A stretch of 32,298 nt of DNA from Nitrospirota bacterium (GCA_016212215.1 JACRGV010000012.1:1-32298); one strand, 5' to 3'. Counted from the first letter of the stretch, positions 23,488-32,298 are shown. Program-made: numbers and translations. The notes: a model not told the origin generated them from the letters alone.

Positions 23488-24684
23488 TTAATTACCCTTA
23501 AGGGCATAGTCAACAATATCTGTAAGCGGTGTATATCTGTCAAAGACATGAATATTGAAGCCTTCCTGCTCCAGCGCCCTCATTGCCTCAAGCCCCTCTT
23601 TTTCATAAGGCCCGCCGCGTCTCACCCAGATATGCACGTCTTTTAATTTGCCTTTTGCCTTAACATTCCTGAACCCTGCAATAATGCCTGCGAATGTCTT
23701 CTTAACATTTGTAAAATTTGCGATAGCGCCGCCGACAATTATGTGTTTAAGATCAGGAAGTGAGGCAACCCTTTCGGTAAGTGCCTCAACAGCCCAGTCT
23801 TGCGGGTCTCCTGAGTATTCAGCATAGTTTGCAATCTTGCCGCCCTGTGCAACTATTGCATCTGCATAATAAACGCTTGCTCCGCCGCCTGCAGGAAGCA
23901 ATGCAATGTTTCCGCCCGGGATTTCGATAAACTTTACTGACCCTTTTATCCTTGAATCAATCTCCATAATCTCACGCTCCGGCTCTGTGTAAGGCCTGCC
24001 GAATTCAGAAGCGAATGTGAAATTCCAGTCAGGATGCCTGAACCTTGAATCTGCATCAAGCATTGTCACCATATCAAGTGCAATGAGTTCACCGTCTGAT
24101 GTTATAGAAAGCGGATTTATCTCAAGATACTGTGCATCCTCCTGTTCATAACATTGAAAAAGTTTCCGTGCAAATGCCGCAACCTTTCCAACTAAATCAC
24201 CGGTAAAACCGGATTCTTTAGCCAGATCCTCTAATGAACCATTTGTTGGGGACTCACCGACCTCCACTGACATTCGTTTTATATCCTGCCATCTGGACTC
24301 AACCTCAATACCACCGAAGTTGGCCATCAGTATGTCAGCCCCTTCTCTTGTGGACTTTACTGCAAGGTAATATTCCACTTCATGCGGCACCATCTCGCCG
24401 ATGATAACCTGAGAAATTGTCATTGTGCCGACCGACCTTCCGAGTATCTCCTTAACCGCCCCTTTTGCACCTTTCAGGTCAAGGTCAACCTTCACCAGCC
24501 CTAACTTCATCCTGCTCCCTATTGCCTCATGGGCCTTTGCAACCAGCTTGCTTTCCCTAAGCCACGCATTTGCCTTTGACAGGTGTTCAAGCTGTTCAAG
24601 AGAGGTAACAACAATATGATTCGGAACCTTCATCCCCCATTTCTCAAGGAGATCCATACCGGGACCTTCTAATACCTTTGCCAT
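23488..24684 (-). CDS. aclB: ATP-citrate lyase, small (beta) subunit
   Basis: A 398-residue protein of the succinyl-CoA synthetase beta/ATP-grasp type. Visible parts are MAKVLEGPGMDLLEKWGMKV at the start, the ATP-grasp region with SKLVAKAH and MKLGLVKVDLD, EINPLSITSDGELIALD (metal and phosphate binding, about residues 188-204), and a CoA-ligase-like C-terminal domain with NIALLPAGGGASVYYAD and VGGAIANFTNVKKTF. Length and content match AclB, the usual marker gene for the reverse TCA cycle. It is followed immediately by aclA. The upstream gap of about 290 bp to the DUF2294 gene contains repeats and presumably the promoter. Confidence 0.94.
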   Translation of the reverse strand: MAKVLEGPGMDLLEKWGMKVPNHIVVTSLEQLEHLSKANAWLRESKLVAKAHEAIGSRMKLGLVKVDLDLKGAKGAVKEILGRSVGTMTISQVIIGEMVPHEVEYYLAVKSTREGADILMANFGGIEVESRWQDIKRMSVEVGESPTNGSLEDLAKESGFTGDLVGKVAAFARKLFQCYEQEDAQYLEINPLSITSDGELIALDMVTMLDADSRFRHPDWNFTFASEFGRPYTEPEREIMEIDSRIKGSVKFIEIPGGNIALLPAGGGASVYYADAIVAQGGKIANYAEYSGDPQDWAVEALTERVASLPDLKHIIVGGAIANFTNVKKTFAGIIAGFRNVKAKGKLKDVHIWVRRGGPYEKEGLEAMRALEQEGFNIHVFDRYTPLTDIVDYALKGN

Positions 24685-24721
24685 ATCCTTTCTCCTTTCT
24701 TTAATACTTATGTGAATCTGT

Positions 24722-24939
24722 TAAGTGAGCAGTAAGCGGTTAGCAGTAAGCAGAAAACCCTTCCTCATTACTTGCTGCATCCTTCTAACTTCTGACTTCT
24801 TGATTCTTGCTTCTTACTGTTTACTGCTTACTGTTCACTGGTTACTGGTTTTATACTATTTATGCAACAAATTTGTCAAGAAAAAGTTGCAGTAAAACCC
24901 CATCCCCACCCTAACCCTCCACTTGAAGGGGAGGGAAAG
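24722..24939. repeat. Low-complexity run (family C-like) plus family A repeat (12) upstream of aclB
   Basis: About 24722-24850 has AGCAGTAAGC-type words and then, inverted, TTACTGCTTACTGTTCACTG words, so the two halves can pair. A family A unit follows at 24896-24939 (CCCTCCACTTGAAGGGGAGG core). No gene is supported in 24685-24971. Confidence 0.65.
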
Positions 24940-24971
24940 CTTCTACCTTCAGCCTATCTGCCTATTACCTT

Positions 24972-25337
24972 TTACTTATTCCCTATCTTCTCCACCCGTT
25001 CCGACAGGGTAAACATTATAACCCTCTCCCCCGTATGTGTACTTATATCAGTATGCAGGCTTATAACATCTACGCCTGTAATATCTCCAATAACCCTTGC
25101 CAGTAAATCCTTTGCACTCTCAAGCATAGTGGCCCTGACCTTTTTTATGAGGTCTCTTCCTTCCTGTGTCTTGGTCAGGTGCTTTTCTGCATCAGTAAGC
25201 ACGCCTTTCAACCTTACAAGAATAATGTCATCAACAATATATGTCTTTGTCTCTTTTGGTCCACGGCCCATATATTCAAGCTCAAACTTTGTGATGGCAT
25301 TGCTTATCTCTGCTTCCATCTGTCCTTTACTTTTCAC
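24972..25337 (-). CDS. DUF2294 family protein
   Basis: The core reads MEAEISNAITKFELEYMGRG then PKETKTYIVDDIILVRLKGV, EGRDLIKKVRATML, VISLHTDISTHTGERVIMFT, matching the DUF2294 (Na-translocating-decarboxylase-associated or stress-linked) family as I know it; the function is not established. The start is a choice. A GTG at 25337 has AGGAGG six bases upstream. An in-frame TTG at 25361 also has a strong AGGAGGT site. The ATG at 25379 directly follows a terminator and has no ribosome site. I prefer 25337 (about 121 residues). It lies between icd and aclB on the same strand, but a terminator separates it from icd. Confidence 0.8.
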   Translation of the reverse strand: MKSKGQMEAEISNAITKFELEYMGRGPKETKTYIVDDIILVRLKGVLTDAEKHLTKTQEGRDLIKKVRATMLESAKDLLARVIGDITGVDVISLHTDISTHTGERVIMFTLSERVEKIGNK

Positions 25338-25387
25338 TCTCGTCCTCCTCTGCTTTATCAAATCACCTCCTTTATACATGGAATAAT

Positions 25388-25431
25388 AAAAAAAGCCAAT
25401 AGCAATCTTTTAAACTGATTACTATTGGCTT
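25388..25431 (-). terminator. Rho-independent terminator after icd
   Basis: On the minus strand CTATTGGC pairs with GCCAATAG (arms AAGCCAATAG and CTATTGGCTT), extended inward by GATT/AATC across a single mismatch, and is followed by seven T. It ends about 9 bp before the first ATG of the DUF2294 frame. Confidence 0.88.
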
Positions 25432-25443
25432 ACCTTTCTGCAC

Positions 25444-25473
25444 GGGATTCTTCATTTATCAATGAAGAATCCC
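25444..25473 (-). other. Perfect 13-bp hairpin in the icd 3' untranslated region
   Basis: GGGATTCTTCATT and AATGAAGAATCCC flank a 4-base loop. There is no T-run after it on either strand, so it is more likely an mRNA-stabilising 3' structure ahead of the true terminator than a terminator itself. Confidence 0.7.
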
Positions 25474-25495
25474 TTTCAGCAATGTCTGCCTTTAA

Positions 25496-27739
<2,244 letters not shown>

Positions 27740-27763
27740 CTAAGTAGACCAAAATATTAAACT

Positions 27764-27924
27764 AAAAAGGCCAACACCTTCCATAAAATCCTGAATAGGA
27801 TGTTGGCCTAAACTCCAGTATGCGGTCTCTATAACCGCACCCTGTCATATCTGCCGTATTTTCAATTAAAAAAGCCGATCCTAAATATTTGGGAATGTCT
27901 GACTTATAATCCGACCGGTTCCCA
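27764..27924 (-). promoter_or_regulatory. Structured 5' leader of icd with two terminator-like elements
   Basis: Read on the minus strand, the leader has four elements. TGGGAA (27924-27919) can pair with TTCCCA (27895-27890). The adjacent CCGGTC (27918-27913) can instead pair with GATCGG (27880-27875, one G-U), which is followed by C and six T. A hairpin TGCGGT-7 nt-ACCGCA lies at 27839-27821. A strong hairpin GGCCAACA ... TGTTGGCC with an inner ATCCT/AGGAT stem lies at 27809-27769, followed by five T (27768-27764). It ends about 36 bp before the icd start codon. The layout resembles an attenuator or riboswitch, but I match it to no known class. Confidence 0.6.
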
Positions 27925-27976
27925 CAAGACAATATTATATGAGAAACCTTTCAGAATATCCGCCAGTTTGAAAGGC

Positions 27977-28005
27977 ATTGTATTAAACGTTTATATAGAA
28001 GTCAA
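27977..28005 (-). promoter_or_regulatory. Putative sigma70 promoter of icd
   Basis: On the minus strand -35 TTGACT (28005-28000), a 17-bp spacer and -10 TACAAT (27982-27977). Transcription would start near 27970, giving a leader of about 240 nt. Confidence 0.65.
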
Positions 28006-28030
28006 GAAAAAAATAACACCTAATAAACAC

Positions 28031-28058
28031 TTGACTTTAAAGACCAATTAAATATAGA
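28031..28058 (+). promoter_or_regulatory. Putative promoter of the initiator tRNA gene
   Basis: -35 TTGACT (28031-28036), 16-bp spacer and -10 TATAGA (28053-28058), about 40 bp ahead of the tRNA 5' end and divergent from the icd promoter. Confidence 0.6.
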
Positions 28059-28096
28059 ATACGTCTGCATCAGGAAGCACATATTATTTTTTTTAC

Positions 28097-28173
<77 letters not shown>

Positions 28174-28188
28174 ATTCAAATCAATGGG

Positions 28189-29280
28189 TTAGGAGTTTTC
28201 ACCCTTCTTATAAATCTCCTCAGTGGCAGTTTTGGTGGCAGTTGCGTTTGAAAAATCCCTTCTGGATGGAGTAATTTCAGTTAAACTTTCCACAGCCTGC
28301 CATAAATGAGTTGGTGACAGATGAGCATATCGGTTAAGCATGGCAGGTGACTTCCACCCTCCAAGTGTCATTAAGGTTCTGTCATTTACCCCTTTCATGG
28401 CAAGTCTTGAAGCAAAGGTATGTCTTAAATCATGGAAGCGGAAAGGGGCAAGTCCAGCGGCCTTAATAGCCTTCTCAAAGGTCTTCCTCATTCGACTGTT
28501 ATCATGTGGAAATATCCGGTCTGTCTTTCTATTCTTAAATGCTTCTGATAAGACCTCTTGTACTAAGCTATTCATGGGCATTCTATGAGCTTGTCCGTGT
28601 TTACTCTTCTTTACGGTCAAGATACCAGTATTCCAATCTATATCATCCCATGTCAAACGCAGTAATTCCCCTTGCCGTATACCTGTATTAATGGCGGTCT
28701 TAACAATAGGATGATATGTATTCGATAGGCTTTCAAATAAGGATACTTCTTGCTGGGGTGTAAGGTACCGGACAATTACATTATTAAGTTTGTATTTTTT
28801 TACCTTTGCAGCAGGGTTGACGGATAAAAGGCCGTCCCGGGAAGCCTTGTTATACATAGCCTTTATTAACTCAAGGTGATGGTTAACAGTTGCAGGGGCT
28901 TTCCCCTCTTGTTTTATTTCTGTCAATACATTCTCAATCATAGATGGTGTAATCTTTGATGCGTCCATATCCTTAAAATCAATTAACCATCTTTCAATAA
29001 GGTGATTTTCCCCTTTCGGCCTGCTATGATGAGCGGTAACAAGGGCCAGTCTATCCTTTGCAAGTTCAGAGAACATGACACGTTTACGCTCATACTTTTC
29101 AGGGAACAGGCGGCCTTCCATAGCCTCAACCTTCAACTTCTGATAAAAAGCCTTTGCGGCAGTCTTTGACCCTACCTTCCACCGGCGGCGTTGACCATCA
29201 ATACTTATGTCTACCCACCAGATACCAGACCCTTTTGGTATCTCTATAATACCCTTATCCTTACCGTGTTTTCTTGCCAT
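28189..29280 (-). CDS. Tyrosine-type site-specific recombinase (phage/island integrase)
   Basis: About 363 residues. An N-terminal Arm-type DNA-binding region (WWVDISIDGQRRRWKVGSKT) is followed by a SAM-like core-binding domain (about 70-160) and a catalytic domain with Arg in TGIRQGELLRLTWDDID, Lys in VKKSKHG, the HDLRHTFASRLA box (HxxR), Trp in LGGWKS and the nucleophile Tyr in NRYAHLS, so all catalytic residues are present. I chose the ATG at 29280 because GGAG precedes it by nine bases; an ATG five codons upstream lies within that site. The start overlaps the end of the upstream gene by 20 bp. It integrates and, with the excisionase-like protein, probably excises the element located at tRNA-fMet. 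Confidence 0.93.
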   Translation of the reverse strand: MARKHGKDKGIIEIPKGSGIWWVDISIDGQRRRWKVGSKTAAKAFYQKLKVEAMEGRLFPEKYERKRVMFSELAKDRLALVTAHHSRPKGENHLIERWLIDFKDMDASKITPSMIENVLTEIKQEGKAPATVNHHLELIKAMYNKASRDGLLSVNPAAKVKKYKLNNVIVRYLTPQQEVSLFESLSNTYHPIVKTAINTGIRQGELLRLTWDDIDWNTGILTVKKSKHGQAHRMPMNSLVQEVLSEAFKNRKTDRIFPHDNSRMRKTFEKAIKAAGLAPFRFHDLRHTFASRLAMKGVNDRTLMTLGGWKSPAMLNRYAHLSPTHLWQAVESLTEITPSRRDFSNATATKTATEEIYKKGENS

Positions 29281-30145
29281 GATTTGAATCTCCATTTATT
29301 CTTTTTCTGTTTTGAAAATTCTGTTGTGAAACCCTGTAAGCACACCGTTTAGAGCAATACATTTTCCCTTTATGGTCTATGGTAAAAAATCTTCTGCACT
29401 TCGGATCAGCACATATAGATACAGGGGTTGTAATATCATCAAATAAAGTAGCGTATAGGGCTTGTTTTAGGTTTTTATACAATAAGCAACCTTCCAATTT
29501 ACCTGTTGGCAATATGTTAAATGTTGGCTGAAGACCTTTAAGCTCATCATCAAACACTTTCTGCAAGGAGCTTTCTATGTTGTATTTTAAAAAAGAAACA
29601 TCTTCAATCATTCTTTTTTCCAGTATTTTTGATTCCCTTTTTCCGAGTTCATTCAGTTGGCAGATGCACTGAAGAATATTGCCTAAACGTTCAGAATCTA
29701 TTTTGAGTAAATCTTCAGATATTGTTAAAGAATGTATTAAAAATAAAAGTGCTTTCATCTTTAATATATCTTTGCAAAAATCTTTAAGAAAATACATATC
29801 TGGTGACATACCATCACATTTATTTTCAAGTGCAATTCTGCTTGCTGTATAATCTAAGCTATGTCCAATAATGTCTGGAGCAGAAGAAGGTATCCCTCTA
29901 TTATTGGCATAATTCAGAAGTTCTTCTGTGTTCTCAGGGTCAAGGCTAGCAAATTCAATATAGGGCGGCACAACTTTTTTACTCTTCTTTGAGTCTTGGA
30001 GCTGTTGCCAGGGGTTATATACACCTTCAGGCTTTCCCTGATATTCCATCATTGCCATAAAACACCATTCCCCATATTCAGACTCATCAAGCTCAAACCG
30101 TTGCTTAACAAAGATTTTACTATAATACGATTTTCTATATTCCAT
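29261..30145 (-). CDS. Uncharacterised protein with C-terminal zinc-ribbon (CGNR-like)
   Basis: About 294 residues from the ATG at 30145; an upstream ATG at 30190 would overlap the promoter. Residues about 1-230 are not recognised: mixed helical, no signal peptide or membrane segment. Near the C-terminus SICADPKCRRFFTIDHKGKM and YCSKRCAYRVSQQ give four Cys in a CxxxxC ... CxxxC arrangement followed by a basic QNRKR tail, close to the CGNR zinc finger but with CAYR in place of CGNR. CGNR proteins are often DNA-binding regulators. It overlaps the integrase start by 20 bp, so the two are probably made together; an integrase partner, a regulator or cargo are all possible. Confidence 0.65.
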   Translation of the reverse strand: MEYRKSYYSKIFVKQRFELDESEYGEWCFMAMMEYQGKPEGVYNPWQQLQDSKKSKKVVPPYIEFASLDPENTEELLNYANNRGIPSSAPDIIGHSLDYTASRIALENKCDGMSPDMYFLKDFCKDILKMKALLFLIHSLTISEDLLKIDSERLGNILQCICQLNELGKRESKILEKRMIEDVSFLKYNIESSLQKVFDDELKGLQPTFNILPTGKLEGCLLYKNLKQALYATLFDDITTPVSICADPKCRRFFTIDHKGKMYCSKRCAYRVSQQNFQNRKRINGDSNHGKKTR

Positions 30146-30158
30146 GTTTATGCAAGAT

Positions 30159-30187
30159 ATAGTATATATAACTATTAACAATGTCAA
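30159..30187 (-). promoter_or_regulatory. Putative promoter for the zinc-ribbon/integrase operon
   Basis: On the minus strand -35 TTGACA (30187-30182) with -10 TACTAT at 17-bp spacing (30164-30159), or TATACT at 15-bp spacing. A perfect inverted repeat ATAGT-7 nt-ACTAT (30159-30175) overlaps the -10 region and may be an operator. The resulting mRNA would have a leader of under 10 nt and no ribosome-binding site. Confidence 0.55.
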
Positions 30188-30222
30188 CATATAGTAACAT
30201 CAAAACTAACAAGGGGGTAATT

Positions 30223-30411
30223 ATGCAGACAAAAAAACTTTTAACGGTTGACGAAGCGGCTAATCAACTGGGGCTCAAGTCAACCACCATCCGCAGGCGG
30301 ATACTTGAGAAGACTATTACAACCGTAAAAATCGGGCGGGCGGTTAGAATACCTGTTGAGGCAGTGGAAAGAATAATTGCAGCCGGTTGGCGGGAGTCGG
30401 TGGCTAAATGA
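30223..30411 (+). CDS. Excisionase/AlpA-like helix-turn-helix protein
   Basis: A 62-residue protein with the MerR-like winged helix of excisionase (Xis) and helix_turn_helix_17 proteins: LLTVDEAANQLGLKSTTIRR, then RILEKTITTVKIGRAVRIPV and EAVERIIAAGW. The ATG at 30223 is preceded by AAGGGGG; the frame extends upstream to 30181 but lacks a ribosome site there. It overlaps the helicase gene by 4 bp (ATGA). It probably directs excision by the neighbouring integrase and may also regulate the divergent promoter. Confidence 0.85.
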   Translation: MQTKKLLTVDEAANQLGLKSTTIRRRILEKTITTVKIGRAVRIPVEAVERIIAAGWRESVAK

Positions 30412-31859
30412 CAAAAACTGCAACGGGTTTTAATGCAGCGGATGTTGCTGGCATAAAAGCAAAAAATGCCAAAGACCGTAAGCTATACTTTGAGGGGCCG
30501 GATGATAAAGGGTTTGTACAATATCCTCCGGCACAGCCTGATTTGCAAACCGGCCTTGAATTGGAAACAAATTTCATCTCCTCATTATTTGCGGATACGT
30601 TAAAAGTGGTATCCCTGATGAAAGAGCTACCTGATTTTTCGTCTGATTACTTCATGGATAAGCAATATGCCTTAATCTATGACAAGATCGTAAAGAGGGT
30701 TGACAGCGGCCTTCCATGCGGATTAGAAGACATCGCAGGAGATTTGCAAGGGCAAGTAAGGGCAACAGTAATATCCGAAGCAGCCAATTACTTCCCGGGC
30801 ATGAAAGACCCTCTTTTCTATGCAAGGCAGATACGAGAGGCATACCATAAAAGAACACTCTTCCGGCAGTTTCAGAAAATCAATGATAATTATGATGAGA
30901 TGACACTTGAGGATGTTACAGGAGCAATCAGAAACCTTGTTGCTGAAATTCCTAAGCCTAAAAGTAACTTGTGCATGGTTAGCGCAAGCGATTTTCTTGA
31001 AATGAAATTTCCACCCCGTGAAAATCTCCTTGATCCGTGGCTGCCCACTCAAGGGTTGGCAATGCTTTATGCCATAAGGGGGTTGGGCAAGACACTTCTA
31101 TCACTTTTGATTGCAGTTGTGGTGACAGGTAGCGGCAGCATACATAAATGGAGGGCACAAAGACCCCGTGGCGTCCTTTATTTAGACGGTGAGATGCCGG
31201 CAGTAGTCATGCAAGAAAGATTAGCAAGGGCGATTGAGATGATGGATTCTGAACCCGTTGCGCCTCTAAGAATTATTACCCCTGACCTTCAAGATGGCGG
31301 GATGCCTAACCTTGCGACTTGGGAAGGACAAGAGGCCATTGAACCCTATCTTGAAGGGATTGACCTGATAATTGTTGATAACATCTCAACCCTGTGCCGT
31401 GGAGGGCGGGAGAATGAGGGGGAATCTTGGGAACCTGTGCAAGGTTGGGCACTTAAACAGAGAGCACAAGGCCGATCAGTTCTGTTTGTTCACCATGCCG
31501 GCAAGGGGGGAGCACAGAGGGGCACTTCTAGGCGTGAAGATATTTTGGATACCGTTATAAACTTGAGGAGACCAGGAGATTACACACCTGACCAGGGAGC
31601 TTATTTTGAAGTGCATTTTGAGAAGTCACGGGGCATATATGGAGATAACGTTACACCGTTTGAGATGCAGTTAAAAACATTAGCGTCTAGTAAACAGCAG
31701 TGGAACTTCAAGGATATTGAGGAATCGCTGACTGAAAAAGTTGCAAGAATGCTCAATGATGGTGTTCCTCAGAATGAAATTCCTGAACTACTGAAAATTT
31801 CTAAAGGGACAGTTTCAAAGCATAAAACCAAAGCAATGAACCTTGGATTATTGATATGA
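30408..31859 (+). CDS. RepA/DnaB-like AAA ATPase, putative replicative helicase of the element
   Basis: A 483-residue protein. Residues about 45-165 resemble the helical DnaB N-terminal domain (LETNFISSLFADTLKVVSLM, DKQYALIYDKIV, LFYARQIREAYHKR). Residues about 200-420 form a RecA-type core as in RSF1010-like RepA (AAA_25): Walker A AIRGLGKT near residue 221 (Ala where Gly is usual at the first position, as often seen in this family), then GVLYLDGEMP, Walker B IDLIIVDNIS, VLFVHHAGKGGAQRGTSRRE, and FEKSRG. The C-terminus has a helix-turn-helix (NEIPELLKISKGTVSKHKTK). It suggests that the element replicates autonomously after excision. A putative origin follows directly. Confidence 0.85.
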   Translation: MTKTATGFNAADVAGIKAKNAKDRKLYFEGPDDKGFVQYPPAQPDLQTGLELETNFISSLFADTLKVVSLMKELPDFSSDYFMDKQYALIYDKIVKRVDSGLPCGLEDIAGDLQGQVRATVISEAANYFPGMKDPLFYARQIREAYHKRTLFRQFQKINDNYDEMTLEDVTGAIRNLVAEIPKPKSNLCMVSASDFLEMKFPPRENLLDPWLPTQGLAMLYAIRGLGKTLLSLLIAVVVTGSGSIHKWRAQRPRGVLYLDGEMPAVVMQERLARAIEMMDSEPVAPLRIITPDLQDGGMPNLATWEGQEAIEPYLEGIDLIIVDNISTLCRGGRENEGESWEPVQGWALKQRAQGRSVLFVHHAGKGGAQRGTSRREDILDTVINLRRPGDYTPDQGAYFEVHFEKSRGIYGDNVTPFEMQLKTLASSKQQWNFKDIEESLTEKVARMLNDGVPQNEIPELLKISKGTVSKHKTKAMNLGLLI

Positions 31860-31869
31860 AAAATATGAG

Positions 31870-31878
31870 TTATCCACA
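31870..31878 (+). promoter_or_regulatory. Consensus DnaA box
   Basis: TTATCCACA matches the DnaA-box consensus exactly, 11 bp after the helicase stop codon and 4 bp before the GGAAAC array. Confidence 0.65.
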
Positions 31879-31882
31879 GTTT

Positions 31883-32103
31883 GTTTCCCTGTTTCCCTAT
31901 AGGGGGGGGAAACTGGAAACAATTTACATCAAATTGGAAACTTGGAGGGAAACAAATTGGAAACAAAGAGCCTGAAAGCCTTAGCACTCAAGGTATTGGA
32001 AGGAAACAAGCAGGGAAACAGTAAGGAAACTTTTAGTTTCCATGATGGAAACTCAGAGGGTGTCAGTTTCCCTGAAAGTTTCCCTTCGGAAACTCAAGGA
32101 AAC
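31883..32103. repeat. Array of 16 GGAAAC/GTTTCC motifs, candidate iterons/origin
   Basis: Exact copies begin at 31883, 31891, 31908, 31915, 31936, 31948, 31959, 32002, 32014, 32025, 32036, 32047, 32066, 32078, 32088 and 32098; five are GTTTCC and the rest GGAAAC. Many steps are 10-12 bp, about one helical turn. The array follows the DnaA box and helicase gene and continues into the next CDS. Confidence 0.8.
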
Positions 32104-32298
32104 ACTGCTTTACTTCTTGACCCTTCAGACGTAGAAAACCTTTTCAAGGTACTCAAAATGAAGCTATCAGATTTTAAGCAGGCCGGTCTACTAATCCGGA
32201 TCAAGGCAGGCGTCCTTGACGGTGAGTATATATATCTTGCTTCCAGTGCAAAAGAGGCAGAGACCGGCAAGGCAGAGGGGTTGATCACATACACAGCA
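31957..32298 (+). CDS. Partial CDS starting within the GGAAAC array (continues past window end)
   Basis: The frame is open for 114 codons to the window edge. A TTG start at 31957 has a GGAGGGA ribosome site with about 6-8 bases spacing and gives a product beginning METKSLKALALKVLEGNKQG. The first 50 residues are Gly/Asn/Ser/Glu-rich because they are encoded by the repeat array (GNSKETFSF, FPESFPSETQGN); the following part (LLLDPSDVENLFKVLKMKLS then DFKQAGLLIRIKAG) looks like a folded domain. I do not recognise the family. Similar short leader-plus-repeat proteins occur downstream of replication helicases in integrative elements, from memory, so a replication or mobilisation role is possible. 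Confidence 0.6.
   Translation, partial: METKSLKALALKVLEGNKQGNSKETFSFHDGNSEGVSFPESFPSETQGNTALLLDPSDVENLFKVLKMKLSDFKQAGLLIRIKAGVLDGEYIYLASSAKEAETGKAEGLITYTA

Noticed and set aside
24722-24850. Aptamer or regulatory RNA ahead of aclB
   Set aside because: The region can fold, but its words are low-complexity and resemble non-coding runs at 19550-19612 and 11094-11160, so it is better explained as a dispersed repeat.
31857-31979. Short ATG frame of about 40 codons overlapping the helicase stop
   Set aside because: It is low-complexity, encoded by the GGAAAC array, and ends after 40 codons; the overlapping frame from 31957 has a better ribosome site and stays open to the window end.
31883-32103. 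CRISPR array
   Set aside because: The repeats are 6 bp, occur in both orientations and have 1-37 bp between them, which does not fit CRISPR repeats and spacers; no cas genes are present.

Overview
The window (about 42% GC by eye) looks like a chromosomal segment of a Gram-negative, probably autotrophic bacterium. A tentative assignment is Nitrospirota or a relative: it carries a two-subunit ATP-citrate lyase (aclBA) and a monomeric isocitrate dehydrogenase (reverse TCA enzymes), Pal-type and other lipoproteins, a PEP-CTERM protein, and many copies of a short GC-rich palindromic repeat. The taxonomic call is inference; no rRNA is present.

Region by region. (1) 243-6475, minus strand: a surface-glycan operon with an ABC-2 permease (Wzm-like), an ATPase with a C-terminal domain (Wzt-like), an alkaline-phosphatase-superfamily phosphodiesterase, two SAM methyltransferases and a GT2 glycosyltransferase; the last four are translationally coupled. 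(2) 6709-17016: a lone antitoxin-like gene, a giant secreted thrombospondin type 3 repeat protein, a higBA toxin-antitoxin pair with a strong palindromic promoter, a PEP-CTERM protein, and a divergent pair made of a lipoprotein beta-propeller (BNR-like plus seven FG-GAP repeats) and a TPR protein. (3) 17013-21680: Uma2 nuclease-like protein, gltX, a lipoprotein and pal, plus a small exported protein. (4) 21616-27727, minus strand: aclA, aclB, a DUF2294 protein and icd, together a carbon-metabolism block around citrate and 2-oxoglutarate; icd has a long structured leader. (5) 28097-32298: an initiator tRNA followed 15 bp later by a tyrosine integrase, a zinc-ribbon-like protein, an excisionase-like HTH protein, a RepA/DnaB-like helicase and a partial CDS. 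This is the left end of an integrated element that continues beyond the window.

Three things stand out. First, right after the element's helicase gene there is a consensus DnaA box followed by 16 copies of GGAAAC/GTTTCC in 221 bp, many spaced 10-12 bp apart; I read this as a candidate iteron-type replication origin or control region, partly embedded in the start of a CDS. Second, the GC-rich palindromic repeat has entered protein-coding genes in frame: about 60 residues plus a second short block in GltX, and about 31 residues between the start codon and the signal-peptide core of a lipoprotein. Third, icd and pal have 5' leaders with strong potential RNA structure, including alternative pairings next to a T-run (icd) and a 26-bp stem whose only mismatches are G-U wobbles in the sense strand (pal).

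No CRISPR array, rRNA or complete insertion sequence was seen.
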